Below, piece after piece: positions 24,701 through 35,518 of a stretch of 64,000 nt of DNA. The notes beneath the pieces were generated by a model. The model searched no databases. It worked only from the letters and a program-made list of their open reading frames with translations, and was not told where the DNA came from. Position numbers and translations under genes: made by a program. Location of the stretch: the NCBI GenBank assembly GCA_029876055.1, contig CM056874.1, forward strand, positions 62,001-126,000, written 5' to 3'. Numbering within the stretch: position 1 is the stretch's first letter; the number at the start of each line of letters is the position of its first letter. This DNA comes from Madurella fahalii (Eukaryota > Ascomycota > Sordariomycetes > Sordariales).

Positions 24701-26097
24701 GTCTTTGGCGAAACGGTCATCCTAACATTTACTTTGATCATTACAAAGAAAGATATAGGGGTAACATAAGGTAGATTATTATTACTACAAATCATGGTGC
24801 AGAACACAGGCATGCACCTATATACCTACTTATATAACAAATCGGTAGACAAAGAAGCCAATGGCCAGACGGACAGACAAGGCAACTGCAGTAATAGGGT
24901 CGCGTCTCCTAAACAAGGTCAAAATAGAGCTCTCCCTGGTCGGTGGGGTTCCTCTTGCACGCAAGAAAAGCTCTCAACTATAGCGAGCAACAAGTGCTGG
25001 AACAGTCGTCAAATCCGATGCCCTGTCTAAAGTTCAATGACCCAGACGGCCCTATTTAAGGTGCAAAAGTAAAGAAATAAAAAGAAAAAGAGTGTCCACT
25101 GCCAACTTCGAGGACATCATCTCAGTAAGTCAATCCCCCTGACAAAACAGCTACCAGTCTCCAGGGACAGTGTTCCCTACGCAGTATTTAAAGAAGCTCG
25201 CGCGGCATTTAATTCTTTGGAGATCATCTTCTCCAAAACATCACTGGTGACCAGGGGGTTTGCTAAATATTACTAGGGCACTAGTATCTGACACAAATGT
25301 TAGGTAGTCACTGCCTAGAGACTTTGAACACTCGTGCTGTGTGCAATCCCGCCGCCCGCTGACGTGAAGTAGGATATCTCCTCGACGTTGTGTATTCCTA
25401 TTTGATACGGCTTTAACGGGGAAGGGTATCTACAAAGGCTCAAAACGAGTAACCTCTTGTCAAAGCATCTTTACAATTTCCACCGTAGCAATCCTCTAGT
25501 GAATTATAACTCGTCGTGTTTTTATCGCTTGGGATTGGTAAACTACTTGAAGGTCATGCGACTACTATTCATATATTTTCCGGACTACGGCTCAGATATG
25601 CTCGAATTATAAGATAAAAAGTTCTTAGAAGCCAGTATACCATCAACCCTTCAATTTCCTCAAATAATTATGTGGGATATGCCTGATGTGTGCCTTTGTG
25701 TTCCAGCCGAAGCCTGCTCGAAATCTCACACTTAATGGCTGAGTGTACATATTAATTATCACTCTCTTTCTCAATTACTCGACACGTTGATCTTCTTGTC
25801 AAACCAGAAACCACTTTCATCATCCGTCACATTGAAACCTTCATTATAACGGTAGATGCCATCGAGTTGGTTCTCTTGTTGGTTGCTGTCCCGCTTCCCC
25901 GCCTTCTGAGATAAGCGCTTTGTCAGGTTGAGGTCATAGGTAGGTAGCCAAGGCAGGCGACGAGCGCATCTCGTTAAATATTCATGCTCTAGTTCAATTT
26001 GCATCGCACTCAATTGAGCTTTCTCACGGACGACGTCTCCCGGATACCACAGTAGCCATTATCCATCAGATTCTAGCCTTCGACGTTTAGCTCAAAC
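21747..26097. other. Long gene-poor region upstream of the sugar transporter
   Basis: The first 1.3 kb (to about 23060) are GC-rich, with overlapping open frames in several phases and no recognisable protein. The remainder to 26097 is AT-rich and full of stops. The region includes a perfect 10-bp inverted repeat at 22512-22535 and two copies of CGAAGCTTGG about 30 bp apart (around 22343 and 22373). No transposon ends, tRNA or tandem arrays were recognised. Confidence 0.5.
22512..22535. repeat. Perfect 10-bp inverted repeat with 4-nt loop
   Basis: CATCCAGGCT and its exact reverse complement AGCCTGGATG are separated by GCCA. It lies about 770 bp upstream of the sugar transporter start in GC-rich DNA. 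It could be a dimeric transcription-factor site or a hairpin; nothing else supports a function. Confidence 0.5.
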
Positions 26098-26562
26098 ATG
26101 GCCCAGCATCGCATCGCGGTGCTACGCCTGACAGGGAGGCCTGGGGCAATAAACCTAACCCGTCCCCGGCCCCGCCAACCAATGCATCACAAATTCCAAG
26201 AAAGCCGGAGCGTTACCGACCTCTTCGGCAAAACCAACCTGGACAACATGGGCGGCCCCGGTGGACAGGAGAGTTTTCCGGCCAGCTCGGCGCTACGCAA
26301 GTACGGCTATCCACTGGCGGCCCGAAAAGTTCATCATGATTCTAATCCAAATAATTATGGTTGCGGCAGGCGATTTGAAATGAACACCTTTTACGGGGTT
26401 CTATGCGCGTGTACCGCCATGATTGCTGCCAAGTTGGCAAGATGGAATTCCGATCCGAACGCTACATATATTTTGGTCCATGATTCGACAAAAGGAGAGC
26501 TCGATGATGTCAAGTACATCAAGGTTCCAGAGATGCCTAAGGAGAAGCCTGGTGTGAAGTGA
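26098..26562 (+). CDS. Hypothetical protein, 154 aa
   Basis: This single-exon ORF was not recognised. The N-terminus is Arg-rich and poor in acidic residues (MAQHRIAVLRLTGRPG) and could be a mitochondrial presequence. It is followed by a Gly/Pro stretch (NMGGPGGQESFP), a short hydrophobic segment (FYGVLCACTAMIAAKLA) that may be one membrane helix, and a charged Lys/Pro-rich C-terminus (VPEMPKEKPGVK). Sense-strand composition is more protein-like than in neighbouring ORFs, and it stands alone between two long non-coding gaps. It may be a small mitochondrial membrane protein, a relic, or a chance ORF. No intron was needed to keep it open. Confidence 0.4.
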   Translation: MAQHRIAVLRLTGRPGAINLTRPRPRQPMHHKFQESRSVTDLFGKTNLDNMGGPGGQESFPASSALRKYGYPLAARKVHHDSNPNNYGCGRRFEMNTFYGVLCACTAMIAAKLARWNSDPNATYILVHDSTKGELDDVKYIKVPEMPKEKPGVK

Positions 26563-29019
26563 GGGTCGGCGTGGCAAACTTCTCCTTTAACCCACTATCT
26601 GACTGTTTCTTGATCGGTTCATAGGTACCTTAGTCTCCTCGGTAACAGAAAACAGAGGGAAAACATAAGGTATTCATGCATATACGTATTTATATTTGAC
26701 GTAATGGCAGACTTCGGGTGTATCGGTGTATTTCCCCGCTCCGAGAGTCTGGCCAGTGTCTGGAGGAGAATACGGAGTGTAGCTAACGGTATTCGTATTC
26801 ATGTCGCCACCGAACGTTGTGAATGTGCGGGCATCCAAAATCATATTCTGGTTGACTCGGTCCCGTCTGGGGAGCGCATTCCCGTCTTCCCACGGCACAG
26901 ATACAGACAGGGAAGATGCAAAATTAGGGCTTATGTAAACAGCTCACCTCAATACGGCAGTTTAGCGTCACCAAAGGAAGCTAGTTCTCGATCTGGGGTT
27001 ATAAATTGAGAGCAATATCTATTGCCACTGTCAGCTCTCTGCTCTGCAGACTGCGTACGTTGGACCGCTTCGGAAGGGCTTGCTTGCCTAGGCGCTGCCC
27101 CTGCTCCCGCTTTCTAAGAATTCAAACGAGGGCGATTGGAATAGCGGAGCGGAAATATAGCAACGTGAAGTCCAAACGCGAACACGTAGTTGCCTACATG
27201 TTAGTTGTCTCAGTACCTCCCTCTATTGTCTATTATTTGCACCTCGACCATCACCGGCACAAGTCCAACTGGTGACTTGTCCAAGCCTTCTGTTTTAACG
27301 TTTTCTGGAGCTGATTACTCGTAGGCCGTCGACGTAAGATCCCGTGACACTTTTGCCGGACGGCGATGTAGTGTGCTTGCCATGTCACGTACGCGGTAGT
27401 ATGTACCATAGTCTGGAATATATCAACGACTGGAAACCCGTACAGAGAGACCAAGTGCTTGTTAATTAGCTCAGCGGGTTGGCTGGTTAAAGAAACTCAT
27501 GACTAAGTTCATAGACTGTGTACCCTCTCTCCCAACCTCTTAGCAGCGACCATCATCATCATTCACGGATGGTAGCTCCATGGTTGCTAGCGCGGAAGAC
27601 TAAGAAGTTGTTAATATCAGTATCTAAAACAGCTCACCGTTTGCATGCTTCCAACCTACCACATGGCAGAACCCTCCCAGCACTCTCTGCCCGTCACTCT
27701 CATCGATGTCCCGACTGCAAACCGCACGACCTCAAACGTATAGGTAGGTACTTTAGCCGCTGAGCATAGCATCCCCAGTGTGTTTGAGACATGGAACGAA
27801 GATTTTCAGCTTTTATTGGACGCACAAAACCCAACACAGTACTTTAGCATCGTTAGTAAAGGGAACCTTTGGATATCGAGGATCCCGCGGTTCAAATACC
27901 CCGCGTCCACCAGGATTACAGGCCTGTCTCCGTAGTCCATTAATTAGCTACTTAAGACAGAAGTTTCACTGTAGTTGTGGAAAGCTTTTATTCTCAGTAC
28001 ATTCGACAGGCTGCACATTCACTCTGCATGGGAAATGGACTGGAACCGTAAAACCGCGCCAGGCGCCAACATCCCCATTTGGGGCGGCGAGCATGAATAT
28101 TCCTGCCAGGGGAACCCGTAGCTGAGGCTGGGGGTCGGCAGCTGGGTAAGCCGTTGGATCGGGTCTGGGCCGTTCGGGGTGGGGCACGGCGGAAACGGGA
28201 TCTGCAACCCAACGCTGCCTGAGGTCTGGGGTGGTTGACTGGAATCGGAGACACTGACGTGGGGTCCGAAAGCGCGACGGATCCACGAGGGGATCCAGTC
28301 GGTGTGACGGACCTTTTCCGAGTTCTCCCCAAATCCGGGGAGATCCTGAGACTGAGGGAAGTTTTTCCTGCTCTCGATTTTGCAAATGAGAGTATTTGCC
28401 ACCTAAATTGCACCAAAAACAACACACTGTTGCTCCCATGTCCCTGGAAGGCTGCCGCCTCCAATCGGACGCCATTATCCTCAGTTTTTCGCGAGCTACA
28501 GCAAACCACAGCTAGCAGCACCTTGTAAGACGCCGTACAATACTTTGTCAGCACGTACTGTACATGGTTGCACAGTGGTTGGTCTGGGTTCCTTTGGGAC
28601 GTCCTGCGCCAGCCAAGAAATCGGTCCCAATGGCCGTTTTGGTTGAATCTCCAGCTCCGCATTATGCTCCCCACCTACCCCCGCGCCCTACCTTTAAGCG
28701 GTGGACCCTTTCGCAAGAAAAGAGGCGGGTTACCGCAACATGCGGTTCCCAACAACATGAAGCCGTTTTGAGCGGCCATTGGCCGTATCACCCCAGGCTT
28801 TTGTATCGATCCACTACACGAGTAGTGCCAACCCTACCTCCGGTTCTAACCCAACTTTGTCATAGCTTACTCAGAATCCTCTTTGGCCAAAGGATGCAGG
28901 AGGTCTCACCCGGTCTCCGCAGTCGAGTGCCGTTAATTCTCCCGTCTTAAGTTGCCGGCTCTACTTCTCAATTTGTTACATCGCGAGACCTTGTTCGCTG
29001 GAATTTTAGAAACTTAAGA
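26563..29019. other. Gene-poor region upstream of FAD monooxygenase
   Basis: This is 2.4 kb with overlapping ORFs on both strands at 27.9-28.7 kb but no recognisable protein or consistent codon use. It ends in the presumed promoter of the monooxygenase. A tRNA-like T-arm near 27890 was examined and rejected. Confidence 0.45.
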
Positions 29020-31105
29020 ATGGCAGATGAAGAAATTGTTAAGACTGATTTACTGATTGTAGGGGCTGGCCCCGCTGGGGCCTCGCTCGCCTGCTTTCTC
29101 GCCGCTCATGGTATGTTCACGGTTTCCGAAGGGCCCAACACCGTATGCCCACATTGGCACGGTTTACTAATGGTCTGTTCATGGCGCAGGCAGGAAGGGC
29201 ATTCTCATCTCAGCAGCTCCCGGAACGGCAGAAACCCCCCGAGCCCACATCACCAACATGGCTGGGCTCGGTAAGTAACCCGTGCGAAAAGACTTTCATT
29301 GACGTAACCGTGCCTAACGACAAAATTTGATATAGAGTGCCTCCGGGATATTGGCCTTGAACGAGAGTGTCTCGACGTCGCAACCCCCAGTTACCACATG
29401 GCACACACGAGGTGGTGCCGCAGCATGGCAGGTGAAGAATTTGCTCGCGTTTACTCGTGGGGTCACGACCCCAAGCACAAGGTACCGACATCCCGTATCT
29501 TGCATTTCCACGCCTGGGTCCCAGGTCCGCCTCTGTTCACTGCTTACACGGATTGCGTTAGGGCGCCTACGAGGAAGCCAGTCCGTGCCAGCACGTAGAC
29601 CTACCACAGACATTGCTCGAACCCATCCTCACAAAACGAGCAATTCATGAAGGGTGGACACTGCGGTTCAATACCAAATTTCTTAGTCTAACGCGTCCCT
29701 CCCCAGAGGTTATCATATCCGAGGTATACGACGAGGTTATCGAGAAGACGTACAAGATCCAATCGCGGTTCCTTTTCGGCTGTGACGGTGCTCGGAGCCG
29801 GATAGTGCGCGAGCTAAATATCCCGCTCATCAAGAAGCCCGGCCAGGGGCTGGCGTTAAATGTACTCGTGAGAGCCGATATGTCGCACCTTATGGCAAGC
29901 CGTATCGGGAACTTGCACTGGGTCTTCCAGCCCGAGGAGATCAACCCTCCACCGTGGGGTTGGGCTGCGGTAGTGCGTATGGTACGGCCTTGGAACGAGT
30001 GGATGTTTATCTTCCTCCCGGCGCCTGGCACCGATCTGAAAGCCGACGATATGGACGCTAGCGATGACGAGTACCTTGCAAGGGTAAAACAATTCATCGG
30101 CGATGATTCCGTCCAGGTGAAGCTCCTCCATGCCAGTAAATGGTGGATCAACGAAATCGTGGCCGAGTATTACTCTGACGGCAATGTGTATGTTTCATTA
30201 CCCATTCCGTCCTTGAACTCGTCCAGGTTTTGCGGGCTCATTACGGACTGACCTATACCACCCCCAGGTTCTGCTTTGGCGATGCAACACATCGGCATCC
30301 ACCATTCAATGGCCTCGGATCGAACACCTGCATCCAAGACGCGTTTAACCTTGCCTGGAAGATCGACTACGTCATGTCAGACAAGGCTGGACCTGACCTT
30401 CTCTCCTCCTTCAGCAAAGAACGCCAGCCCGTCGGCGTCGGCGTTATCACGCGCGCAAACCAGGGCCTGCGCGACCACATTCATTGGCAGCGGACAATGG
30501 GCATGCTCGAGCCCGAGGTGGCGAAGCGAAGCGAGATCCTTGCCGAATTTGACGACCCCGGTGAGAAGGGACGCAAGCGCAGGCAGGCCTTCCAGCAGGC
30601 CATTGAAAACACCACGACCGAGTTCCACGGCCTTGGTATCGAAATGAACCAGCACTACGCTTCGAACGCGGTGTACCAGGCCGATCAGGGCCCGCCGCCC
30701 CCGCCGCCCCAGGACCCCGTCAAGACGCATCAGATAACCACCTACCCCGGTCGGCGCCTGCCGCATGCTTGGTTGAACACCCGGTCCCCCGGCAAGAGGC
30801 TTTCCACCATTGACCTGGCGGGACACGGCCGATTCTGTCTATTGACTGGGCCAGGGGGCCAGGCATGGAAGAACGCAGCCCAGAGCGTGTCAGAAGTCCT
30901 GGGAGTGGAGGTAGTGAGCTATTCCATTGGTTGGAAGCAAGACTATGAGGATGTTTACTTTGACTGGGCCAAGAAACGCGAGGTAGATGAGGATGGTTGT
31001 GTCTTGGCGCGCCCGGATAGATTCGTGGCGTGGCGGTCGAGTTCGATGGTGGGCGACCCAGCCAAGAGGCTTGAAGAGGTGCTGAGGAGCATTTTGGCCC
31101 TATGA
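29020..31105 (+). CDS. FAD-dependent aromatic monooxygenase (TfdB / phenol hydroxylase-like)
   Basis: This is a class A flavoprotein hydroxylase adding one oxygen to a phenolic ring using NAD(P)H and O2. Five exons, 29020-29110, 29190-29270, 29336-29481, 29562-30187 and 30268-31105, give 593 aa with exact phases. It has the N-terminal FAD Rossmann GAGPAGASLACFLAAHG (interrupted by intron 1 after the last His), the DG motif LFGCDGARSR (Asp181), the GD motif FGDATHRHPPFNGLG (Asp320), and a C-terminal thioredoxin-like domain (about 500-593) as in phenol hydroxylase and 2,4-dichlorophenol hydroxylase. The conserved early segment HITNMAGLECLRDIGLE is restored only after splicing. The substrate cannot be told from sequence; catabolism of a phenol or tailoring of an aromatic metabolite are both possible. 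Confidence 0.93.
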
Positions 31106-32128
31106 GAGGTTACAGGGTGATGCGAGGAAGCTAGGCAGCCAATACATTACAGATCCACGACATAACGTTATTGCGGATCAGAACGCTTGCTCACGGAACT
31201 TCTTAATGCTAAGTTGAGCTAATCTGACCCATTATGGATGCTTCAACTGAGTGTCGAAAGCCGTGCAATCTGTCGGCAGGCAATATGAAGTGTCTGGTGG
31301 TAACAGAGTCGAAACAGATCACACTTCCAGCTTTCGCCGCACTGATTCCAGGGTTGTTTAATTATCCCTCTTATTCTTTGTTTTCCCCTACCACATACTC
31401 ACCTACGCATATTTAGTCCAGGCATGGGCGTTTCCTTATCAGGGGAGCTTGATGGTTTCCGGGCTTCTCGTTGGTTGATTCCAAGGGTTCGGATGGCTGG
31501 CATTTAATTTTGCGCCGGAGAAGAAAAAGCCAACTGGTAAAACAGTCCAATCCGATGGAGTCACGCTGAATCTTCCAACGGGCTTGCGGTTTCTTGTCGG
31601 CAGTGGGTTTGGCATATTCAGACAGACAGGCCGCATCATGACGTATTCCGAATTTCTGATGCTGCTTATTCGTCCGGGCTTGTGAACGTGCACACAAGCC
31701 AAGACCGCGGATCTGCCCTCGCTTGGCGCTGCGGATGCCGTCAGTGGCTCTCGGCCACCTGCTCTCGGTATCACAAACTTGGCAGCCCTAATATTGGCAC
31801 ATTCGGTCAACCAATGCACCTCGGGCATCTCCATCGTCATTCGTCCAAGCGGCAATGTGAGTTGTCATGGCATGACTTCCGGCTTACTGACGACATTGGA
31901 AACCGGGAAACGTCACGGTGCCACTGCACAGCAGCAACAGGCACCTTAATATAAGTACTGTATCCGCTCCTTGTCCATTTCTCGTCCATGTAACCATTCG
32001 CATCCTTGTAGCCATCCATCAGTGCACCCGGAGTAGCCAGCAAAGGCATTTTCACCCACCTGCACCTCTCCCGATTTTTTGATCCTCGACTCCCTTTGCA
32101 GTTTCTGGTTGCATCCCTAGCAGGCACT
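31106..32128. other. Intergenic gap
   Basis: One kilobase between the monooxygenase and the MARVEL-like gene. A 138-aa minus-strand ORF (31439-31855) has no recognisable motif and is not called. Confidence 0.45.
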
Positions 32129-32675
32129 ATGGCTCGGGGAGACACACGCGCCCGCACCGGGCTGTCGCCGTTCCTGCTCGCGAGCACTGCCCTTGTATGG
32201 GTTTCGGCCGTCATTGTAATGGGCATCCTGGCCTATCTCGTCTCCCGAGGTTGGGGTGGAGATCATGTTATCTACGAGCTAGTCATTGTATGTCCTGATA
32301 ACCCCCAACATTGCTCAGGGCAAGTTGACTGACTTTAGGACGTAGTCTGTCCTGACTACGGCATTTTATCTTCTTGCATTCTTCCTCGGCACCTACCCGG
32401 GATATGTCCTCCTATTCAACCTGATCTTCTCGTACCTCTGGCTTGTCGTCGTTTCCTTCACTGCTTCGGACTGGACCTACAGCAACAGCGCTCTTCTGCA
32501 TGCCGCTGAGGCCTTTAGCTTCATTGCATTGTAAGTTTGGACTGACGCCACGAGCCGCTCCTTGTCTGTGATCCATGCTGACGCAGTACGTTTCAGCTTC
32601 TTTCTCTTCTTCAACGTCTTGTACGACTGGCACTATGGCTTTTACCGGCCTGGCCGGACCAGGGCTGTTGTCTAA
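32129..32675 (+). CDS. Small four-TM membrane protein, MARVEL-like
   Basis: Three exons, 32129-32287, 32346-32530 and 32597-32675 (introns GTATGT...CGTAG and GTAAGT...TTCAG), give 140 aa with exact phases. Four hydrophobic helices are visible: ALVWVSAVIVMGILAYLV, an ISVLTTAFYLLAFFLG segment, a LLFNLIFSYLWLVVVSF segment, and EAFSFIAFFFLFFNVLYDW. The Arg-rich N-terminus and the short Tyr/Arg C-terminus (FYRPGRTR) would both face the cytosol. The layout matches small fungal MARVEL-domain proteins involved in membrane organisation; family membership is inferred from topology, length and the aromatic residues rather than a firm motif. The start is the Met following a non-AUG open frame. Confidence 0.7.
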
Positions 32676-33502
32676 GGAGAGCGGGCGAAACCGATTTATA
32701 TACGACAAGAATCCGTTGACCAAGGATTCCAATCCAGCAAGGAAGAAAGTTCTGGTTGGCTTGCTTGGGGGAATCGCGGTGGCACTCACGACAGAGGTCG
32801 GATTGGCAATCGGGGGCTAGTTTGACTCGGAGTGTGAAGCCTTCGGAGAACGGTCGGTACTATGTATTAATGGGTATTGTGTCCTTGGCGACATTTTGAG
32901 GTGATTTCATGAAAATAATGTACTTGGTTCAATTAATACGCGAATATTTTTCTCCCTGTGATCTTATTTTTTATCTTTTATTTTCTTTAATCCGCCGTTA
33001 GCATTCAACCAACCCTGATCGTTAGCCAACAGAGTCAACATTTCCAGAGCGCCCAGCTTTCCCAAGCGCGCCCAGCTTTCCCAGAAGACATAGCTTCATT
33101 CACATGATTGTATGACTTAATTAATTATTCTAAACGGTCGGTGTGCAGGGAGGCCACAATACGATCTTTGCCTTCGCGTACCCACTAAAACCACCACAAC
33201 TCACAGTAATTAAACTAAGCTTTGCCGGTACCGATTGCATAGCTGTTGACAGTAGGCGCCGTGTTCTAATCTCTGCGCGATGCAACATGTCTCACTGGAG
33301 CCTATCATGGGTCAGGCCAAGCGTCCATCCCCTCAATCCTTATGCGACAGTACGGCACGGAAATGCGAGTGCTGATAATAGTGCAGCAGGAGCTTAACCA
33401 GGTCCTCCTCTGGCTATATTTTAGGTCACAGTCTGTCCCATGTTATAATGCACAGTTGGGCGTCCTGCCAATCGAACATTTGACTCTGTCTCAGTTACCT
33501 CA
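32676..33502. other. Intergenic gap with a short direct repeat
   Basis: About 830 bp, AT-rich around 32930-33000, containing the direct repeat at 33049-33083 and the promoter region of the BIM1-like gene. Confidence 0.45.
33049..33083. repeat. Two 16-bp direct repeats, 19 bp apart
   Basis: GCGCCCAGCTTTCCCA occurs at 33049-33064 and again at 33068-33083 with three intervening bases. It lies about 420 bp upstream of the BIM1-like gene. This could be a small tandem duplication or a doubled regulatory site. Confidence 0.6.
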
Positions 33503-34511
33503 ATGGCGTCTCTAAAAGGGGCCATTCTGGCCCTATATACGCAGTGGATAAGACTGGCCCTGGCACATGTTGTGGTCACATACCCCGGATGGAGAGGGAA
33601 CAACTTGATCGCGAATGCAACTTTTCCGAATGGCATGCAATGGATATATCCATGTACGTAATATTCCCAGCGTTCCCGTGGTAATTGCTCTATATGTCAT
33701 GGCTTGTTGACATTCCCTGTTCCGTGTAGGCGGCGGTCTTTCCGTAACCACGAACCGCACACACTGGCCAATTGATGGCGGCGCCCTCGCCTTTCAGCCC
33801 GGCTGGTTTACAGGACATGGGATGGCGCTTATGTACATCAACATCGGATTGGGCGCCGAGCCAAACAACCATTCATGGCCGATAACCATGTTCCACATCA
33901 CGGGACCTACCAACAACCCGTACCCAGGAACGGTGTGTCTACCCAAGCTATCTCTACCGGAAAGAGTGAGACACAGCATCAGAGGCGGGGATCTTGCCAC
34001 AATCCAAGTGGTACAGAGTGCGCAACATGGGGCTGCAATGTTCAGTGTAAGTATTGCCCTGCATATGAAACTCAGTGCCGAACATTGAGCACTGATGCGG
34101 GGGGGTCTAACGTGTTCAATACAACAGTGTTCCGACATTATCTTCACTGACGACGGCGCCAAGGTGCCAGCGGTGGATGAGAGAAACTGCTTCAACTCGA
34201 CAACGATCCGCGTCTCTGACGTCGCGATACTTGGTTCGCAGCAGTTACCCTCGGCCTGTTCGAGTTTGAGATCGGATACGGCTGCAAGCTTGGCTGTCAC
34301 GGCCTCTGATGGTGGGCTCTGGGCCTGTGCTGTTACAACAGGTCGCAGACAGGGGTTGTTTGGTACTTCGAATCCATGTCCGGCTTCATCGACTATTCCA
34401 GCGGAGAGCATTGCTGGAATGGCCAAGGGCAACGAGGCCTTGGACGTACTGGTCTGGTCCTTTCTTGTGACGATTGGGGTTGTGTATCATTTTGCTCTCC
34501 ATCTTTTGTAG
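33503..34511 (+). CDS. BIM1/X325-like GPI-anchored copper-binding protein
   Basis: This encodes a cell-surface protein of the fungal copper-acquisition family related in fold to lytic polysaccharide monooxygenases (BIM1/X325). Exons are 33503-33653, 33730-34046 and 34128-34511 (introns GTACGT...TGTAG and GTAAGT...AACAG), giving 283 aa. A 21-residue signal peptide ends ...LALA immediately before His22, so the mature protein would start with His, the first histidine-brace ligand. Family blocks are VVTYPGWRGNNL, GMQWIYPCGG, ALAFQPGWFTGHG (His80, likely second ligand), HITGPTNNPYPGT, QHGAAMFS joined by splicing to CSDIIF (Asp159, candidate third ligand), and NCFNSTTI. The C-terminus has a small-residue region, then a hydrophobic tail (LVWSFLVTIGVVYHFALHLL), as expected for GPI attachment. 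It is expected to bind copper for uptake rather than oxidise polysaccharide. Confidence 0.9.
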
Positions 34512-34597
34512 AATGTCCTTAGGTTCTACATCATAACACCGGCCACGCAGCTTTTGCATACGATCATTTTTCCACATTCCCGTGTTAACCCTAACCC

Positions 34598-35518
34598 GTG
34601 AGACTAACCCAACCCCACGAGGGACGCGCACCCCTGTATAAACAGGATTGTGTCGCGTCTTGCGTACCTTATATACTAGCATGTGTCCATGCACATAACC
34701 TAAGCAGCACAAGCCCTCGGAGGCCCCGTATAACAACATACTTTGGTCGTCTCAAACGGCCAACTCCTCACATATTAATGCCGAAATCTACGATGCACAA
34801 GGATATGACAGATGCGCCAGCTCTGGCGACCACGGCTCCCCTTCATCTTCCGCCTCGAGCGTCAGCGCTGCGTACTGTTGACGCGATCCGGGATCGAGGG
34901 CGACTCCCTCGCCTGCATGCTCGTATTAGCATCATAGGCGCGCAACTGGGACATGGTAACAACCAACAAACAGGGTTGGACTCCAATGGTCGATGTCGTT
35001 CTCGGACCAGAGTCAACAAACCGAGCTACAGCCCCAAGAGCAGGCCAAGACCCGAGAAGAGGAAGAAGGCCGTCTGTCGAGCCGTTTTGCGGTGCGCCCG
35101 AACAAGTGGAGACTCGGCAGCAACCAGGCAACTAGTACATCATAGCAGCCCAAGGCCGCAACCACTGGTTCCCGTTCTTAGGACCCTGCCAGAGACCGCT
35201 CAGAGCGCCAGCAAACCAAACCATCAACGGACACCTCTTGCCGACATTACGCCGCTTTGTGCGGCGGATGGACAGCCGCATAATTCCGGCGAGTTGGATT
35301 CAGGCGCTATCGTGCGGCGGGTGCCGACGGAGATTCCGTGTTCTTCTACAGGCCTCCCAGAAGCTATTGGGCTCCTGACAGCCCATGAAACGAGATGGCT
35401 CTTGCTTCTGTCTGCTCGGTCCGATACCTTGTTGGCTAATACCATCCAAGAGATCGCGTACCATCGTGCTCAAGATGCTCGGCAGAGCCAGAAAGTGGCG
35501 AAAGCTTCCCCAAACTAA
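34598..35518 (+). CDS. Long ORF, uncertain hypothetical protein, 306 aa
   Basis: This single open frame of 306 codons starts 86 bp after the BIM1-like gene. The product is basic, rich in Arg, Pro, Ser and Thr, has no recognisable domain or membrane segment, and contains a low-complexity middle (SPKSRPRPEKRKKAV). An overlapping minus-strand ORF of 115 codons (35300-35647) and other open frames here suggest that the openness may reflect base composition. It may be a species-specific gene, part of a spliced gene, or not coding. Confidence 0.2.
   Translation: MRLTQPHEGRAPLYKQDCVASCVPYILACVHAHNLSSTSPRRPRITTYFGRLKRPTPHILMPKSTMHKDMTDAPALATTAPLHLPPRASALRTVDAIRDRGRLPRLHARISIIGAQLGHGNNQQTGLDSNGRCRSRTRVNKPSYSPKSRPRPEKRKKAVCRAVLRCARTSGDSAATRQLVHHSSPRPQPLVPVLRTLPETAQSASKPNHQRTPLADITPLCAADGQPHNSGELDSGAIVRRVPTEIPCSSTGLPEAIGLLTAHETRWLLLLSARSDTLLANTIQEIAYHRAQDARQSQKVAKASPN

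Noticed and set aside
27870..27926. tRNA-like end (CGCGGTTCAAAT..., then CGTCCACCA)
   Set aside because: The putative T-loop would be about 10 nt rather than 7, no D-arm or anticodon arm folds upstream, and no matching acceptor 5' strand is present.
27994..28674. 226-codon minus-strand ORF
   Set aside because: Overlaps other long ORFs on both strands; no domain, Arg/Pro/Ser-rich composition; probably by chance.
31439..31855. 138-codon minus-strand ORF
   Set aside because: No motif, no intron support, and a competing overlapping minus-strand frame.
34583..34616. Telomere-like CCCTAACCC and CTAACCC motifs
   Set aside because: Only single, imperfect copies; no tandem array as at a telomere or interstitial telomeric tract.
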